From the NCBI GenBank assembly GCA_030824095.1, contig JAVBYK010000501.1, positions 1-11,906 of the forward strand: 11,906 nucleotides of DNA, read 5' to 3'. Shown piece by piece: positions 5,628 to 11,906 of this stretch. The notes below the pieces were generated by a model, which saw nothing but the letters and a program-made list of their open reading frames with translations, did not search any database and was not told the origin of the DNA. The stretch comes from a bacterium. GTDB lineage: Bacteria; Pseudomonadota; Gammaproteobacteria; Burkholderiales; Burkholderiaceae_C. Position 1 is the first letter of the stretch. Every line of letters starts with the position of its first letter. The position numbers were made by a program, and so were the translations under genes.

Positions 5628-6524
5628 TTACCAGGCGTGGATGGTGTCGTCGGGGAAACTGCCGTTTTTCACGGCGGCAATGTAGGCCTCGAACGCACCG
5701 CGGATGCTGCTGGCATCGTCCATGAAGTTGCGCACAAACTTGGGGTTCTTGCCCAGGTTCAGGCCCAGCATGTCGTGCATCACCAGCACCTGGCCGGCCG
5801 TGCCCTTGCCGGCACCAATGCCGATGGTGGCGCAGTGCACCAGTTCGTTGGTCAGCTCGGCCGATAGGGGCGCCGGCACCATCTCCAGCACCAGCATGGA
5901 GGCACCGGCGTCCTGCAGCTCGTGCGCATGGCGTTTGAGCGATTCGGCGCCAGCCTGTGACTTGCCCTGCACCCGGTAGCCGCCCAAGGCGTGCACGGTT
6001 TGCGGGGTCAGGCCCAGGTGGGCACAGACGGGAATGCCGCGCTCCACCAGGAAACGCACGGTCTCGGTGGTCCAGCCACCACCCTCCAACTTGATCATGT
6101 GGGCGCCGGCCTGCATCAGTACCGATGCGTTGCGAATCGCCTGTTCCTTGGATTCCTGGTAGGAGCCAAACGGCAGGTCGCTGATCAGCCAGGCCGTGCC
6201 CTGGGCCCGACGCAGACCGCGTGCCACCATTTCGGTGTGGTAGCGCATGTGCTCCAGCGACACGCCCACCGTGGTGTGGAGGCCCTGGCTGACCATGCCC
6301 AGGGAGTCTCCGACCAGAATGCTGTCGATGCCGGCGGCATCGGCCACGGCGGCAAAGGTGGCGTCGTAGGCAGTGATCATGGTGATCTTTTCGCCGCGGG
6401 TGCGCATCTCCAGAATGCGCGGCAGGCTGATGGGCTTGCGGCTGGGCATGGGGGACGCCGGGGGCAGAGTGCCGTACGGGGTGGCGTGCAGGGCTGCTGC
6501 GGTGCTGTCGGTTGGCTGTGTCAT
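5628..6524 (-). CDS. panB: 3-methyl-2-oxobutanoate hydroxymethyltransferase (ketopantoate hydroxymethyltransferase)
   Basis: A 298-residue enzyme that transfers a hydroxymethyl group from methylene-tetrahydrofolate to 2-oxoisovalerate, giving ketopantoate, the first committed step to pantothenate. A TIM-barrel with the expected residues: Asp73 in VGDSLGM and Asp116 in SDLPFGSY (metal), Lys145 and Glu147 in IKLEGG, and Glu213 in LEMVPAP (catalytic, by comparison with the E. coli enzyme). HLGLTPQ (168-174) is also typical. It is about 30 residues longer than the usual 264 because of a Ser/Pro/Ala-rich N-terminus. The start at 6524 is supported by GGAG seven bases upstream, whereas the internal Met26 has no ribosome site. 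It is followed by panC after 26 bases and is probably co-transcribed with it. Confidence 0.96.
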   Translation of the reverse strand: MTQPTDSTAAALHATPYGTLPPASPMPSRKPISLPRILEMRTRGEKITMITAYDATFAAVADAAGIDSILVGDSLGMVSQGLHTTVGVSLEHMRYHTEMVARGLRRAQGTAWLISDLPFGSYQESKEQAIRNASVLMQAGAHMIKLEGGGWTTETVRFLVERGIPVCAHLGLTPQTVHALGGYRVQGKSQAGAESLKRHAHELQDAGASMLVLEMVPAPLSAELTNELVHCATIGIGAGKGTAGQVLVMHDMLGLNLGKNPKFVRNFMDDASSIRGAFEAYIAAVKNGSFPDDTIHAW

Positions 6525-6571
6525 GGTCGAACTCCAATTACAGGGTTTTGGGCGAAGCCGGGCGAATACTA

Positions 6572-6600
6572 ACCGTATCTAAAGCCCATTTCATTTTCAA
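6572..6600 (-). promoter_or_regulatory. Candidate sigma-70 promoter for panBC
   Basis: On the reverse strand TTGAAA (6600-6595) is followed after 17 bases by TACGGT (6577-6572). Transcription would start near 6565, giving a leader of about 40 bases before panB with its GGAG. The -35 is good; the -10 keeps only T1, A2 and T6. It suggests that panBC can be expressed apart from scpA, which lies 163 bases upstream. Confidence 0.35.
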
Positions 6601-6606
6601 ATCATT

Positions 6607-6669
6607 CCTGTCTAGGCGTCGGGCCGCAGGCAGTGCTTTAGCACGACCAGGCGCGACAACAACGACAGG
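6607..6669. repeat. Nested inverted repeats in the scpA-panB gap
   Basis: CCTGTC (6607-6612) pairs with GACAGG (6664-6669). Between them lies a small hairpin GTGCT-TT-AGCAC (6633-6644). No U-tract follows on the reverse strand, so this is not a convincing terminator for scpA. It may be only RNA structure. Confidence 0.25.
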
Positions 6670-6687
6670 GAGGATTTGGGAATGAAA

Positions 6688-7545
6688 TCAGGTGGGGGAA
6701 TAGGCCAGGCGCACGTAGATCGGTGCAAAGGCTTCGGCCTGGGTGATTTCGATCAGGGTTTCCTTGGCCAGCTCCAGGAGTGCGATAAATGTCACGACCA
6801 GCACCGGTGCACCGCTGGCCGGGTCGAACAGGTCTTCAAAGCCGACAAAGCGCTGCCCCTGCAGGCGCTTGAGCACCATGCCCATGTGTTCGCGCACCGA
6901 CAACTCCTCACGCGTGATCTTGTGGTGCTGGACCAGCTTGGCGCGCTTCAGAATGTCGCGCCAGGCCTCCTGCAGATCGACCAGGTGCACGTCGGGAAAG
7001 CGCGGTGCCAGGGACTGCTCGATGGTGATCTCGGCCTTCAGGAAGTCGCGGCCAAACTGCGGCAGCGCGTTCAGGCGGGCGGCGGCCAGCTTCATCTGCT
7101 CGTATTCAATCAGGCGGCGCACCAGCTCGGCGCGCGGGTCTTCCGCTTCCTGGCCTTCGGCCACCTTCTTGGGCGGCAGCAGCATGCGCGACTTGATCTC
7201 GATCAGCATGGCCGCCATCAACAGGTACTCGGCCGCCAGCTCCAGATTGCGTTTGCGGATCTGGTCCACATACACCATGTACTGGCGCGTCACGGCCGCC
7301 ATGGGGATGTCCAGGATGTTGAAGTTCTGCTTGCGGATCAGGTACAGCAGCAGGTCCAGCGGGCCTTCAAAGGCTTCGAGGAATACCTCCAGCGCGTCCG
7401 GCGGGATGTACAGGTCCTGCGGCATGGCGAACAGCGGTTCACCATACAGGCGGGCCACGGCCACATGGTCCACCACATCCGGCATGGCCGAAGGGATGGG
7501 CGTGCTGGGGCCGGGCTGATCCACGGGGGTGGAGGATTGCGTCAT
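6688..7545 (-). CDS. scpA: Segregation and condensation protein A (kleisin of SMC-ScpAB)
   Basis: A 285-residue cytoplasmic protein that bridges the SMC ATPase heads and binds ScpB in chromosome condensation and segregation. The kleisin N-terminal signature FEGPLDLLLYLIRKQNFNILDIP is at 59-81, followed by LAAEYLLMAAMLIEIKSRMLLP (103-124). The C-terminal winged-helix region includes VVTFIALLELAKETLIEITQAEAFAPIYV. The first about 50 residues are a Pro-rich extension, longer than in Bacillus ScpA but ordinary for Burkholderiales. The start at 7545 has no strong ribosome site. It follows the DUF3460 gene after 65 bases and is probably in one unit with it; the scpB gene is not in the window. Confidence 0.94.
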   Translation of the reverse strand: MTQSSTPVDQPGPSTPIPSAMPDVVDHVAVARLYGEPLFAMPQDLYIPPDALEVFLEAFEGPLDLLLYLIRKQNFNILDIPMAAVTRQYMVYVDQIRKRNLELAAEYLLMAAMLIEIKSRMLLPPKKVAEGQEAEDPRAELVRRLIEYEQMKLAAARLNALPQFGRDFLKAEITIEQSLAPRFPDVHLVDLQEAWRDILKRAKLVQHHKITREELSVREHMGMVLKRLQGQRFVGFEDLFDPASGAPVLVVTFIALLELAKETLIEITQAEAFAPIYVRLAYSPT

Positions 7546-7610
7546 GGCAATGCTATCGAAACAATAGCTTCCCGCGCAATATTGGCGAGGGCTAGAGCCA
7601 GATTGGGCTC

Positions 7611-7817
7611 TTACTTGTTATTGGTCTGGTAGACGTAGGGCTTTTGCGCAACCTTGGCGCTGCGAAAACCCTTCCAGGCGTCGCGGTCTACGATTCGGTT
7701 CCACAGCAGGGACAAACCCGTGCGTTGTTCGGCTGCCAGGGTCGGCTTGGTTTCCTTGAGCTGCTCAATGAACAGGGTTGTGTCGGACTTGTAGTCGGGG
7801 CGGCGGAATAAGTTCAT
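7611..7817 (-). CDS. DUF3460 family protein
   Basis: A 68-residue protein beginning MNLFRRPDYKSDTTLFIEQL and ending with the YVYQTNNK tail, matching DUF3460, a small family confined largely to betaproteobacteria. Length is typical. No signal peptide or membrane segment; it is rich in Lys and Arg and probably helical. Function unknown. The start ATG 7817 is supported by AGAGG spaced about five bases upstream. It is the first gene of the leftward DUF3460-scpA group, a neighbourhood common in Burkholderiales, and is divergent from hyfB with 108 bases between. Confidence 0.85.
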   Translation of the reverse strand: MNLFRRPDYKSDTTLFIEQLKETKPTLAAEQRTGLSLLWNRIVDRDAWKGFRSAKVAQKPYVYQTNNK

Positions 7818-7835
7818 GGGGTACCTCTGGCGCGT

Positions 7836-7841
7836 ATTTTA
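7836..7841 (-). promoter_or_regulatory. Possible -10 box for DUF3460-scpA
   Basis: The reverse strand has TAAAAT (7841-7836), a good -10 element, 18 bases before the DUF3460 start codon. This would leave a very short leader just covering the ribosome site. No convincing -35 box stands 16-18 bases upstream, so confidence is low. Confidence 0.2.
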
Positions 7842-7925
7842 GCCGTCTAACGTCGGCACTTTGGGCCGGATTGATGGGTGTAGTATTGGACGATCTCCCT
7901 CAGCAATTGACCCCTCTAAGGACGC

Positions 7926-9950
7926 ATGCACAGTTTCGCTCATCCTGCCACATGGCTGCATCTGGATTGGGTGCTGGTGGTGGTACTGGTTTGGCTGCTG
8001 ATCGGTGCTGCTGGGGTGATGGCGCTGCGGCGCTTCCGCTTTGTTGCCACGGTGCTGTTCCCGCTGGGGGCCTTCTTTTCGATTGTGCTGATGGCTGTGG
8101 CGTTGAGCGCAGCCTTTGCCGACCCCGAGGTGGCCGTGCTGCCGCTGGGCCTGCCCCAACTCCCGTTCCATTTGCGGCTGGACAGCCTCTCAAGCTTTTT
8201 CCTGTTGCTGATTGGTGGCGTTTCTGCCGGTGTGTCCACCTTTGCCGCAGGTTACTTCCGCAAGGGCGAGGGCACCCCGCCGGGCCTGATTTGCCTCGAA
8301 TACCACGTGTTCCTGGCCAGCATTGCGCTGGTGGTTCTGGCCGACGATGCCTATGTGTTCATGGTGGTCTGGGAGACCATGGCGTTTTCCTCGTTCTTCC
8401 TGGTCATGGCCAACCACCGCATTCCCGAAATTCGCCGCGCCGGCTACCTGTACATGCTGGTCGCGCACATCGGCGCCCTGGGCATTCTGCTGTGCTTTGG
8501 CCTGTTGCAGGCCAATACCGGTGACTACACCTTTGCCAATATGCGCTCCCAGCACCTGACGCCGTTCTGGGGTTCGGTGGCTTTCTGCCTGGCCGTGTTC
8601 GGCTTTGGCGCCAAGGCCGGATTGTTGCCGCTGCATGCCTGGCTGCCAGAGGCGCACCCAGCGGCGCCGTCGCCGTTCTCGGCGTTGATGAGCGGCGTCA
8701 TGCTCAAGATCGCGCTGTATGGCATTTTGCGGGTGGGGTTTGACCTGCTGCAGACCCGCATCTGGTGGTGGGGCGTGTTGCTGATGGCGGTGGGGCTGGC
8801 CAGCGCCCTGTTCGGCGTCGTGTTCTCCACGGTGCAGGTCGAGATGAAGCGCCTGCTGGCCTATTCGTCGATCGAGAACATCGGCCTGATCTGCGCCGGC
8901 CTGGGCCTGTCCATGCTGTTCGCGTCCTACGGCATGCAGGCGTATTCCGCACTGGCGCTGACGGCGGCGCTGTACCACACCATCAGCCACGCCTTCTTCA
9001 AGAGCCTGCTGTTTTGCAGCACCGGCGCCGTGTTGCATGCCACCGGCGAGCGCAGCCTGGGCAAGCTCGGTGGGCTGATGCGCTTCATGCCCTGGGTGGC
9101 CTGGCCCACGCTGATCGGCGTGCTGTCCTGCGCCGGCCTGCCCCCCTTTGGTGGCTTTGTGGCCGAGTGGTTGCTGCTGCAGAGTTTTCTGTTCACCACC
9201 GGGCTGCCCAGTTCCTTTCTGGACATGCTGGTACCCGTGATGGCTGCGATGATTGCGCTGATTGCGGCGCTGTCGGGCTACACCATGGTCAAGTATTTTG
9301 GCGTGATCTTTCTGGGTCAGCCGCGCGACGAGAAGCTGGCGAACGCGCACGACGCCGGGCTGTGGGAGCGCCTGGGCATGCTGTGGCTGGCGGTGGGGTG
9401 CGTGATGCTGGGGCTGTTTCCCAACCAGGTGATCGCGGTGATGGACCCGGTGACCAAGTTGCTGGTGCAGGCCGGCCTGGCCCACACCGTGGCGGACAAC
9501 GGCTGGCTGTTGGTGCCGGTGCACATGGACCGCGCCAGCTATGCGCCGGCCATCTTCCTGTTGGGCGTCTTGACCACGTTCGGTTTGACCTTTCTGCTGG
9601 TGCGCAAGCTCTACCATGGTCGCATGCGCCGCGTGCCGCCGTGGGACTGTGGCCACCCCTGGCAGACCGCCCGCATGCAAGACTCGGCCGAAGGCTTTGG
9701 CCAGCCCATTCGCCAGATCTTTGAGCCGTTCTTCCGCATAGACCGGCATCTGCCCACCGCCTTTGATGCCCAGCCCAGCTACAAGGTGCAGGTGGAAGAT
9801 CCGCTGTGGTATTGGCTGTACCTGCCGCTGGTGCGGCTGGTGGAGTGGGTGTCCCGGCTGGTGGGGCTGCTGCAACAGGGGCGCATTGCCGTGTACCTGA
9901 TGTACAGCTTTGTGACGCTGATCGTGGTCTTGCTGGTGGTGAAGCGATGA
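7926..9950 (+). CDS. hyfB: Hydrogenase-4 subunit B-like membrane protein (antiporter-type subunit)
   Basis: A 674-residue polytopic inner-membrane protein of the Mrp-antiporter/NuoL-M-N family, the length of E. coli HyfB (672). The key charged residues of proton-pumping subunits are present: Glu150 in VVWETM, Lys230 in FGAKAGLLPLHAWLPEAHPA, His237, His244, Lys261 in MLKIA, and YHTISHAFFK with His351, His355 and Lys359. The C-terminal part continues beyond the antiporter core (VPPWDCGHPW) to a last membrane helix, as in HyfB/HycC. The start ATG 7926 follows AAGGA by three bases, a short spacing. No strong promoter was identified upstream. It is the first visible gene of the hyf group; it should conduct protons in a complex with the HyfC, E and F products below. 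Confidence 0.92.
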   Translation: MHSFAHPATWLHLDWVLVVVLVWLLIGAAGVMALRRFRFVATVLFPLGAFFSIVLMAVALSAAFADPEVAVLPLGLPQLPFHLRLDSLSSFFLLLIGGVSAGVSTFAAGYFRKGEGTPPGLICLEYHVFLASIALVVLADDAYVFMVVWETMAFSSFFLVMANHRIPEIRRAGYLYMLVAHIGALGILLCFGLLQANTGDYTFANMRSQHLTPFWGSVAFCLAVFGFGAKAGLLPLHAWLPEAHPAAPSPFSALMSGVMLKIALYGILRVGFDLLQTRIWWWGVLLMAVGLASALFGVVFSTVQVEMKRLLAYSSIENIGLICAGLGLSMLFASYGMQAYSALALTAALYHTISHAFFKSLLFCSTGAVLHATGERSLGKLGGLMRFMPWVAWPTLIGVLSCAGLPPFGGFVAEWLLLQSFLFTTGLPSSFLDMLVPVMAAMIALIAALSGYTMVKYFGVIFLGQPRDEKLANAHDAGLWERLGMLWLAVGCVMLGLFPNQVIAVMDPVTKLLVQAGLAHTVADNGWLLVPVHMDRASYAPAIFLLGVLTTFGLTFLLVRKLYHGRMRRVPPWDCGHPWQTARMQDSAEGFGQPIRQIFEPFFRIDRHLPTAFDAQPSYKVQVEDPLWYWLYLPLVRLVEWVSRLVGLLQQGRIAVYLMYSFVTLIVVLLVVKR

Positions 9951-10015
9951 GCGCGCGCCGGGCCATTCCCCAGCAAGCTCGCACCGCAGTGCGTAGCGCG
10001 GAGGCAGCACCATGA
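9947..10015 (+). CDS. 22-codon ORF bridging hyfB and hyfC by two ATGA overlaps
   Basis: The ATG at 9947 overlaps the hyfB stop (ATGA, 9947-9950), and the TGA at 10013-10015 overlaps the hyfC start (ATGA, 10012-10015). The frame exactly fills the 61-base gap. The peptide starts MSARRAIPQQARTAV and is Arg/Ala-rich, with no known family. The hyfC ribosome site GGAGG (10000-10004) lies within it. It may serve translational coupling rather than make a functional peptide; chance cannot be excluded. Confidence 0.3.
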   Translation: MSARRAIPQQARTAVRSAEAAP

Positions 10016-10962
10016 GTGCCATGGGAGTGTTGTCCCAACTGCTGGCGCTGATTACGGCTTTGCTGCTGGCGCCGCTGCTCACCGGCTGGGTCAACCAGTG
10101 GCGCCACTGGCTGCAGAACAAGTCGGCACCGGGCGTGTTGCAGCCCTACCGCATGCTGCACAAGCTGTTCCAAAAAGAGTCTCTGGTGGCCGAGCACGCC
10201 TCGCAGTTGTTCCGCATGGCGCCCTATGTCAAATTTGGCTGCATGCTGCTGGCCTGCGCCATCATTCCAACGCTGTCCACCGACCTGCCCCTGTCGCCCG
10301 CTGCGGATGCGATTGCGCTGGTGGGGCTGTTTGCGCTGGCACGGGTCTTCATCTCCCTGGCCGCCATGGATATTGGCACCGCGTTTGGCAGCCTGGGGGC
10401 CCGGCGCGAAATGCTGGTGGGTTTCCTGGCCGAGCCGGCCCTGCTGATGGTGCTGTTCTGCGCGTCGATGATCACGCGCTCGACCTCGCTGACCGTCATC
10501 GTGGAAACCCTGGCCAACCGCGAGTTGGCCATCTACCCCAGCATGCTGCTGGCCGGCGTGGCCTTCACGATGGTGTCGCTGGCCGAGAACGCGCGCGTGC
10601 CGGTGGACAACCCGGACACGCACCTGGAGCTGACCATGATCCACGAGGCGCTGATCCTGGAGTACTCGGCCCGCCACCTCGCCCTGCTGGAGTGGGCCGC
10701 CAGCCTGAAGCTGTTTGCCTACTCCTGCATCGGCCTGGCGCTGTTCTTCCCGTGGGGCGTGGCCGAGGCTGGCACACCGCTGGCCATGCTGCTGGCGCTG
10801 CCGGTGCTGGTCTTCAAGCTGGCGCTGGGTGGCATGGCGATGGCGTTGATCGAAACCGCCAGCGCCAAGATGCGCATCTTCCGCGTGCCGGAGTTCCTGG
10901 GCACGGCCTTTTTGCTGGCGGTGATTGGCCTGCTGGTGAACGTATTGCTGGGGGTGGGATGA
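10012..10962 (+). CDS. hyfC: Hydrogenase-4 subunit C-like protein (NuoH/complex I subunit 1 homologue)
   Basis: A 316-residue membrane protein with about eight helices, homologous to HyfC/HycD and NuoH, which connects the soluble redox arm to the proton-pumping subunits. Diagnostic charged stretches are FGSLGARREMLVGFLAEPAL (about 125-144) and AENARVPVDNPDTHLELTMI (191-210) continuing HEALILEYSARHLAL; Glu192, Asp199, Glu206, Glu212 and Glu217 are those expected of this family. The start ATG 10012 has a perfect GGAGG seven bases upstream and beats the in-frame ATG at 10021. It overlaps hyfE by ATGA at its 3' end. Length is close to E. coli HyfC (322). Confidence 0.93.
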   Translation: MSAMGVLSQLLALITALLLAPLLTGWVNQWRHWLQNKSAPGVLQPYRMLHKLFQKESLVAEHASQLFRMAPYVKFGCMLLACAIIPTLSTDLPLSPAADAIALVGLFALARVFISLAAMDIGTAFGSLGARREMLVGFLAEPALLMVLFCASMITRSTSLTVIVETLANRELAIYPSMLLAGVAFTMVSLAENARVPVDNPDTHLELTMIHEALILEYSARHLALLEWAASLKLFAYSCIGLALFFPWGVAEAGTPLAMLLALPVLVFKLALGGMAMALIETASAKMRIFRVPEFLGTAFLLAVIGLLVNVLLGVG

Positions 10963-11624
10963 ACGCATTTGCCCCCCAGTTCATCAACCTGTTCGCAACG
11001 CTGATCCTGTTGCTGTCGTTTGCGATGATTTCGCAGCGGCGCATCGTCTCGCTGATCAACCTGTTTGCCATCCAGGGCGCGGCCCTGGTGGCGGCCTCGT
11101 TCCTGTTGGGCTATGTGACGCACCAGCCCGACCTGTATGTCTCCGGCGCGTTGACCCTGGTGCTCAAGGTCCTCTTCATTCCGTGGATGCTGCACCGCCT
11201 GATCCGCAAACTCAATGTGCGCTGGGACGTGGAGACGCTGCTGAACATACCCACCACCATGCTGGTCGGCATTGCGCTGGTGATTTTTTCCTTCAGCCTG
11301 GCCCTGCCGGTGTCGCGCCTGTCGGATTCGATTGCGGGGGGCTCGCTGGGCATTGCGCTGGCCTGTGTGCTGCTGTCCTTCATGATGATGATCACCCGCT
11401 CCAAGGCTGTGCCCCAGGTCATCGGCTTTTTGTCCATGGAGAACGGGCTGATCTTCGCCGCCACCACGGTGACCAACGGCATGCCGATGATCGTGGAGTT
11501 TGGCATTGCGCTGGACGTGCTGGTGGGGGTGCTGATCCTGGGGGTGTTCATGTTCCAGATCCGCGAGAAGTTCGACAGCCTGGACATCCACAACCTGGAA
11601 ACGCTGAAGGACGACTCGGCATGA
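10959..11624 (+). CDS. hyfE: Hydrogenase-4 subunit E-like protein (NuoK-like region)
   Basis: A 221-residue protein with about six to seven membrane helices, close in length to E. coli HyfE (216). It contains LINLFAIQGAALVAASFLLG near the N-terminus and VIGFLSMENGLIFAATTVTN later. The latter, with Glu in a membrane helix, is the NuoK-like signature that takes part in the proton path. The C-terminal REKFDSLDIHNLETLKDD tail is cytoplasmic and typical. The start ATG at 10959 overlaps the hyfC stop (ATGA), so the two are translationally coupled. The gene directly follows hyfC, without hyfD between them. Confidence 0.9.
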   Translation: MNAFAPQFINLFATLILLLSFAMISQRRIVSLINLFAIQGAALVAASFLLGYVTHQPDLYVSGALTLVLKVLFIPWMLHRLIRKLNVRWDVETLLNIPTTMLVGIALVIFSFSLALPVSRLSDSIAGGSLGIALACVLLSFMMMITRSKAVPQVIGFLSMENGLIFAATTVTNGMPMIVEFGIALDVLVGVLILGVFMFQIREKFDSLDIHNLETLKDDSA

Positions 11625-11634
11625 GGACCATCCC

Positions 11635-11906
11635 GTGAGCGCTTTGGTTTTTGTTCTGGGCATCCCGCTGCTGGGCGGGCTGGCGCTGGCGTTCTACGGG
11701 CACCGCCTGTGGGCGCGCGATGTGAACGTGGCCTTCAGCCTGGGGACCTTCCTGGCCGCGTGTTTTCTGACCAACCATACCATCGACCACGGGCCCGAGT
11801 TGCTGTGGGACCAGCAGTTCTACATCGACCCGCTGAACGTCTTTCTGGTCACGCTCACCGCCTTTGTCAGCCTGACCACGGCCATCTTCTCGCGGCCCTA
11901 TATGCG
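11635..11906 (+). CDS. hyfF: Hydrogenase-4 subunit F-like protein, N-terminal part (runs off right edge)
   Basis: From GTG 11635 the frame reads VSALVFVLGIPLLGGLALAF and runs through LWDQQFYIDPLNVFLVTLTA to the window edge, about 90 of an expected 500 or so residues. Hydrophobic helices, then YIDPLNVFLVTLTAFVSLTTAIFS, are typical of HyfF, a second antiporter-type (NuoL/N-like) subunit. AGGA seven bases upstream supports the GTG start; an ATG at 11621 is in another frame and stops after five codons. The gap to hyfE is ten bases, consistent with one operon. The key Lys and Glu residues of the pump lie beyond the window. Confidence 0.85.
   Translation, partial: MSALVFVLGIPLLGGLALAFYGHRLWARDVNVAFSLGTFLAACFLTNHTIDHGPELLWDQQFYIDPLNVFLVTLTAFVSLTTAIFSRPYM

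Noticed and set aside
4765..6537. A single 590-codon leftward frame suggesting a PanB-PanC fusion
   Set aside because: Only the last 278 codons are PanC. The first part is an out-of-frame, His/Arg/Gly-rich reading of panB, whose true frame ends at 5628 with its own motifs.
8190..10121. Leftward 643-codon open frame opposite hyfB
   Set aside because: Its Gln/His/Arg-rich composition is typical of the antisense of a GC-rich membrane protein gene. The rightward strand encodes a clear HyfB.
9289..10968. Leftward 559-codon open frame opposite hyfB and hyfC
   Set aside because: Antisense shadow with low-complexity Gln/His/Ala/Pro runs; the real genes on the other strand are unmistakable.

Overview
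The window looks like a stretch of chromosome from a betaproteobacterium of the order Burkholderiales, probably Comamonadaceae (Rhodoferax/Polaromonas-like). The reasons are a GC-rich backbone, a DUF3460 gene next to scpA and panBC, a cyanophycin synthetase divergent from an ABC transporter/DUF1854 pair, and a Hyf-type membrane gene cluster. The placement is inferred from gene content and protein resemblance; no search was run.

Layout. (1) 1-3077 is a cyanophycin locus. The 5' end of cphA runs leftward out of the window. Divergent from it are a 754-aa ABC exporter with an unusual N-terminal extension and a DUF1854 protein joined to it by an ATGA overlap. (2) 3097-3588, leftward, encodes a small exported six-cysteine protein of unknown role. 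(3) About 3700-4700 is an accessory island: a short ORF with a strong ribosome site, a 58-bp attC-like palindrome, a lower-GC HEPN-like ORF whose stop codon lies in a second attC half-site, and the remnant of another coding frame. The two core sites are an 18-bp inverted repeat with 15 matches. I read this as a lone integron gene cassette or the remains of a cassette array. (4) 4765-7817, all leftward, holds DUF3460, scpA, panB and panC. panB and panC catalyse the two pantoate-side steps of pantothenate synthesis, and scpA encodes the kleisin of the SMC-ScpAB complex. (5) 7926 to the right edge, rightward, holds hyfB, hyfC, hyfE and the start of hyfF. These encode the membrane (proton-pumping) arm of a hydrogenase-4-like complex. 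hyfA and hyfD are absent from this stretch, and the catalytic subunits would lie beyond the right edge.

How the genes work together. The cphA/ABC/DUF1854 group should serve storage or turnover of the Arg-Asp polymer cyanophycin, although what the transporter moves is not known from sequence. The hyf genes are packed with ATGA or near-overlapping junctions, consistent with one operon for one complex. hyfB and hyfC are bridged by a 22-codon ORF that overlaps both by four bases.

Most novel parts: the cassette-like island with its HEPN-like product; the PH-like/zinc-ribbon ABC exporter beside cphA; the hyf operon lacking hyfA and hyfD; and the tiny bridging ORF. No tRNA, rRNA, CRISPR array or transposase was seen, and no stretch over 300 bases lacks an annotated feature.
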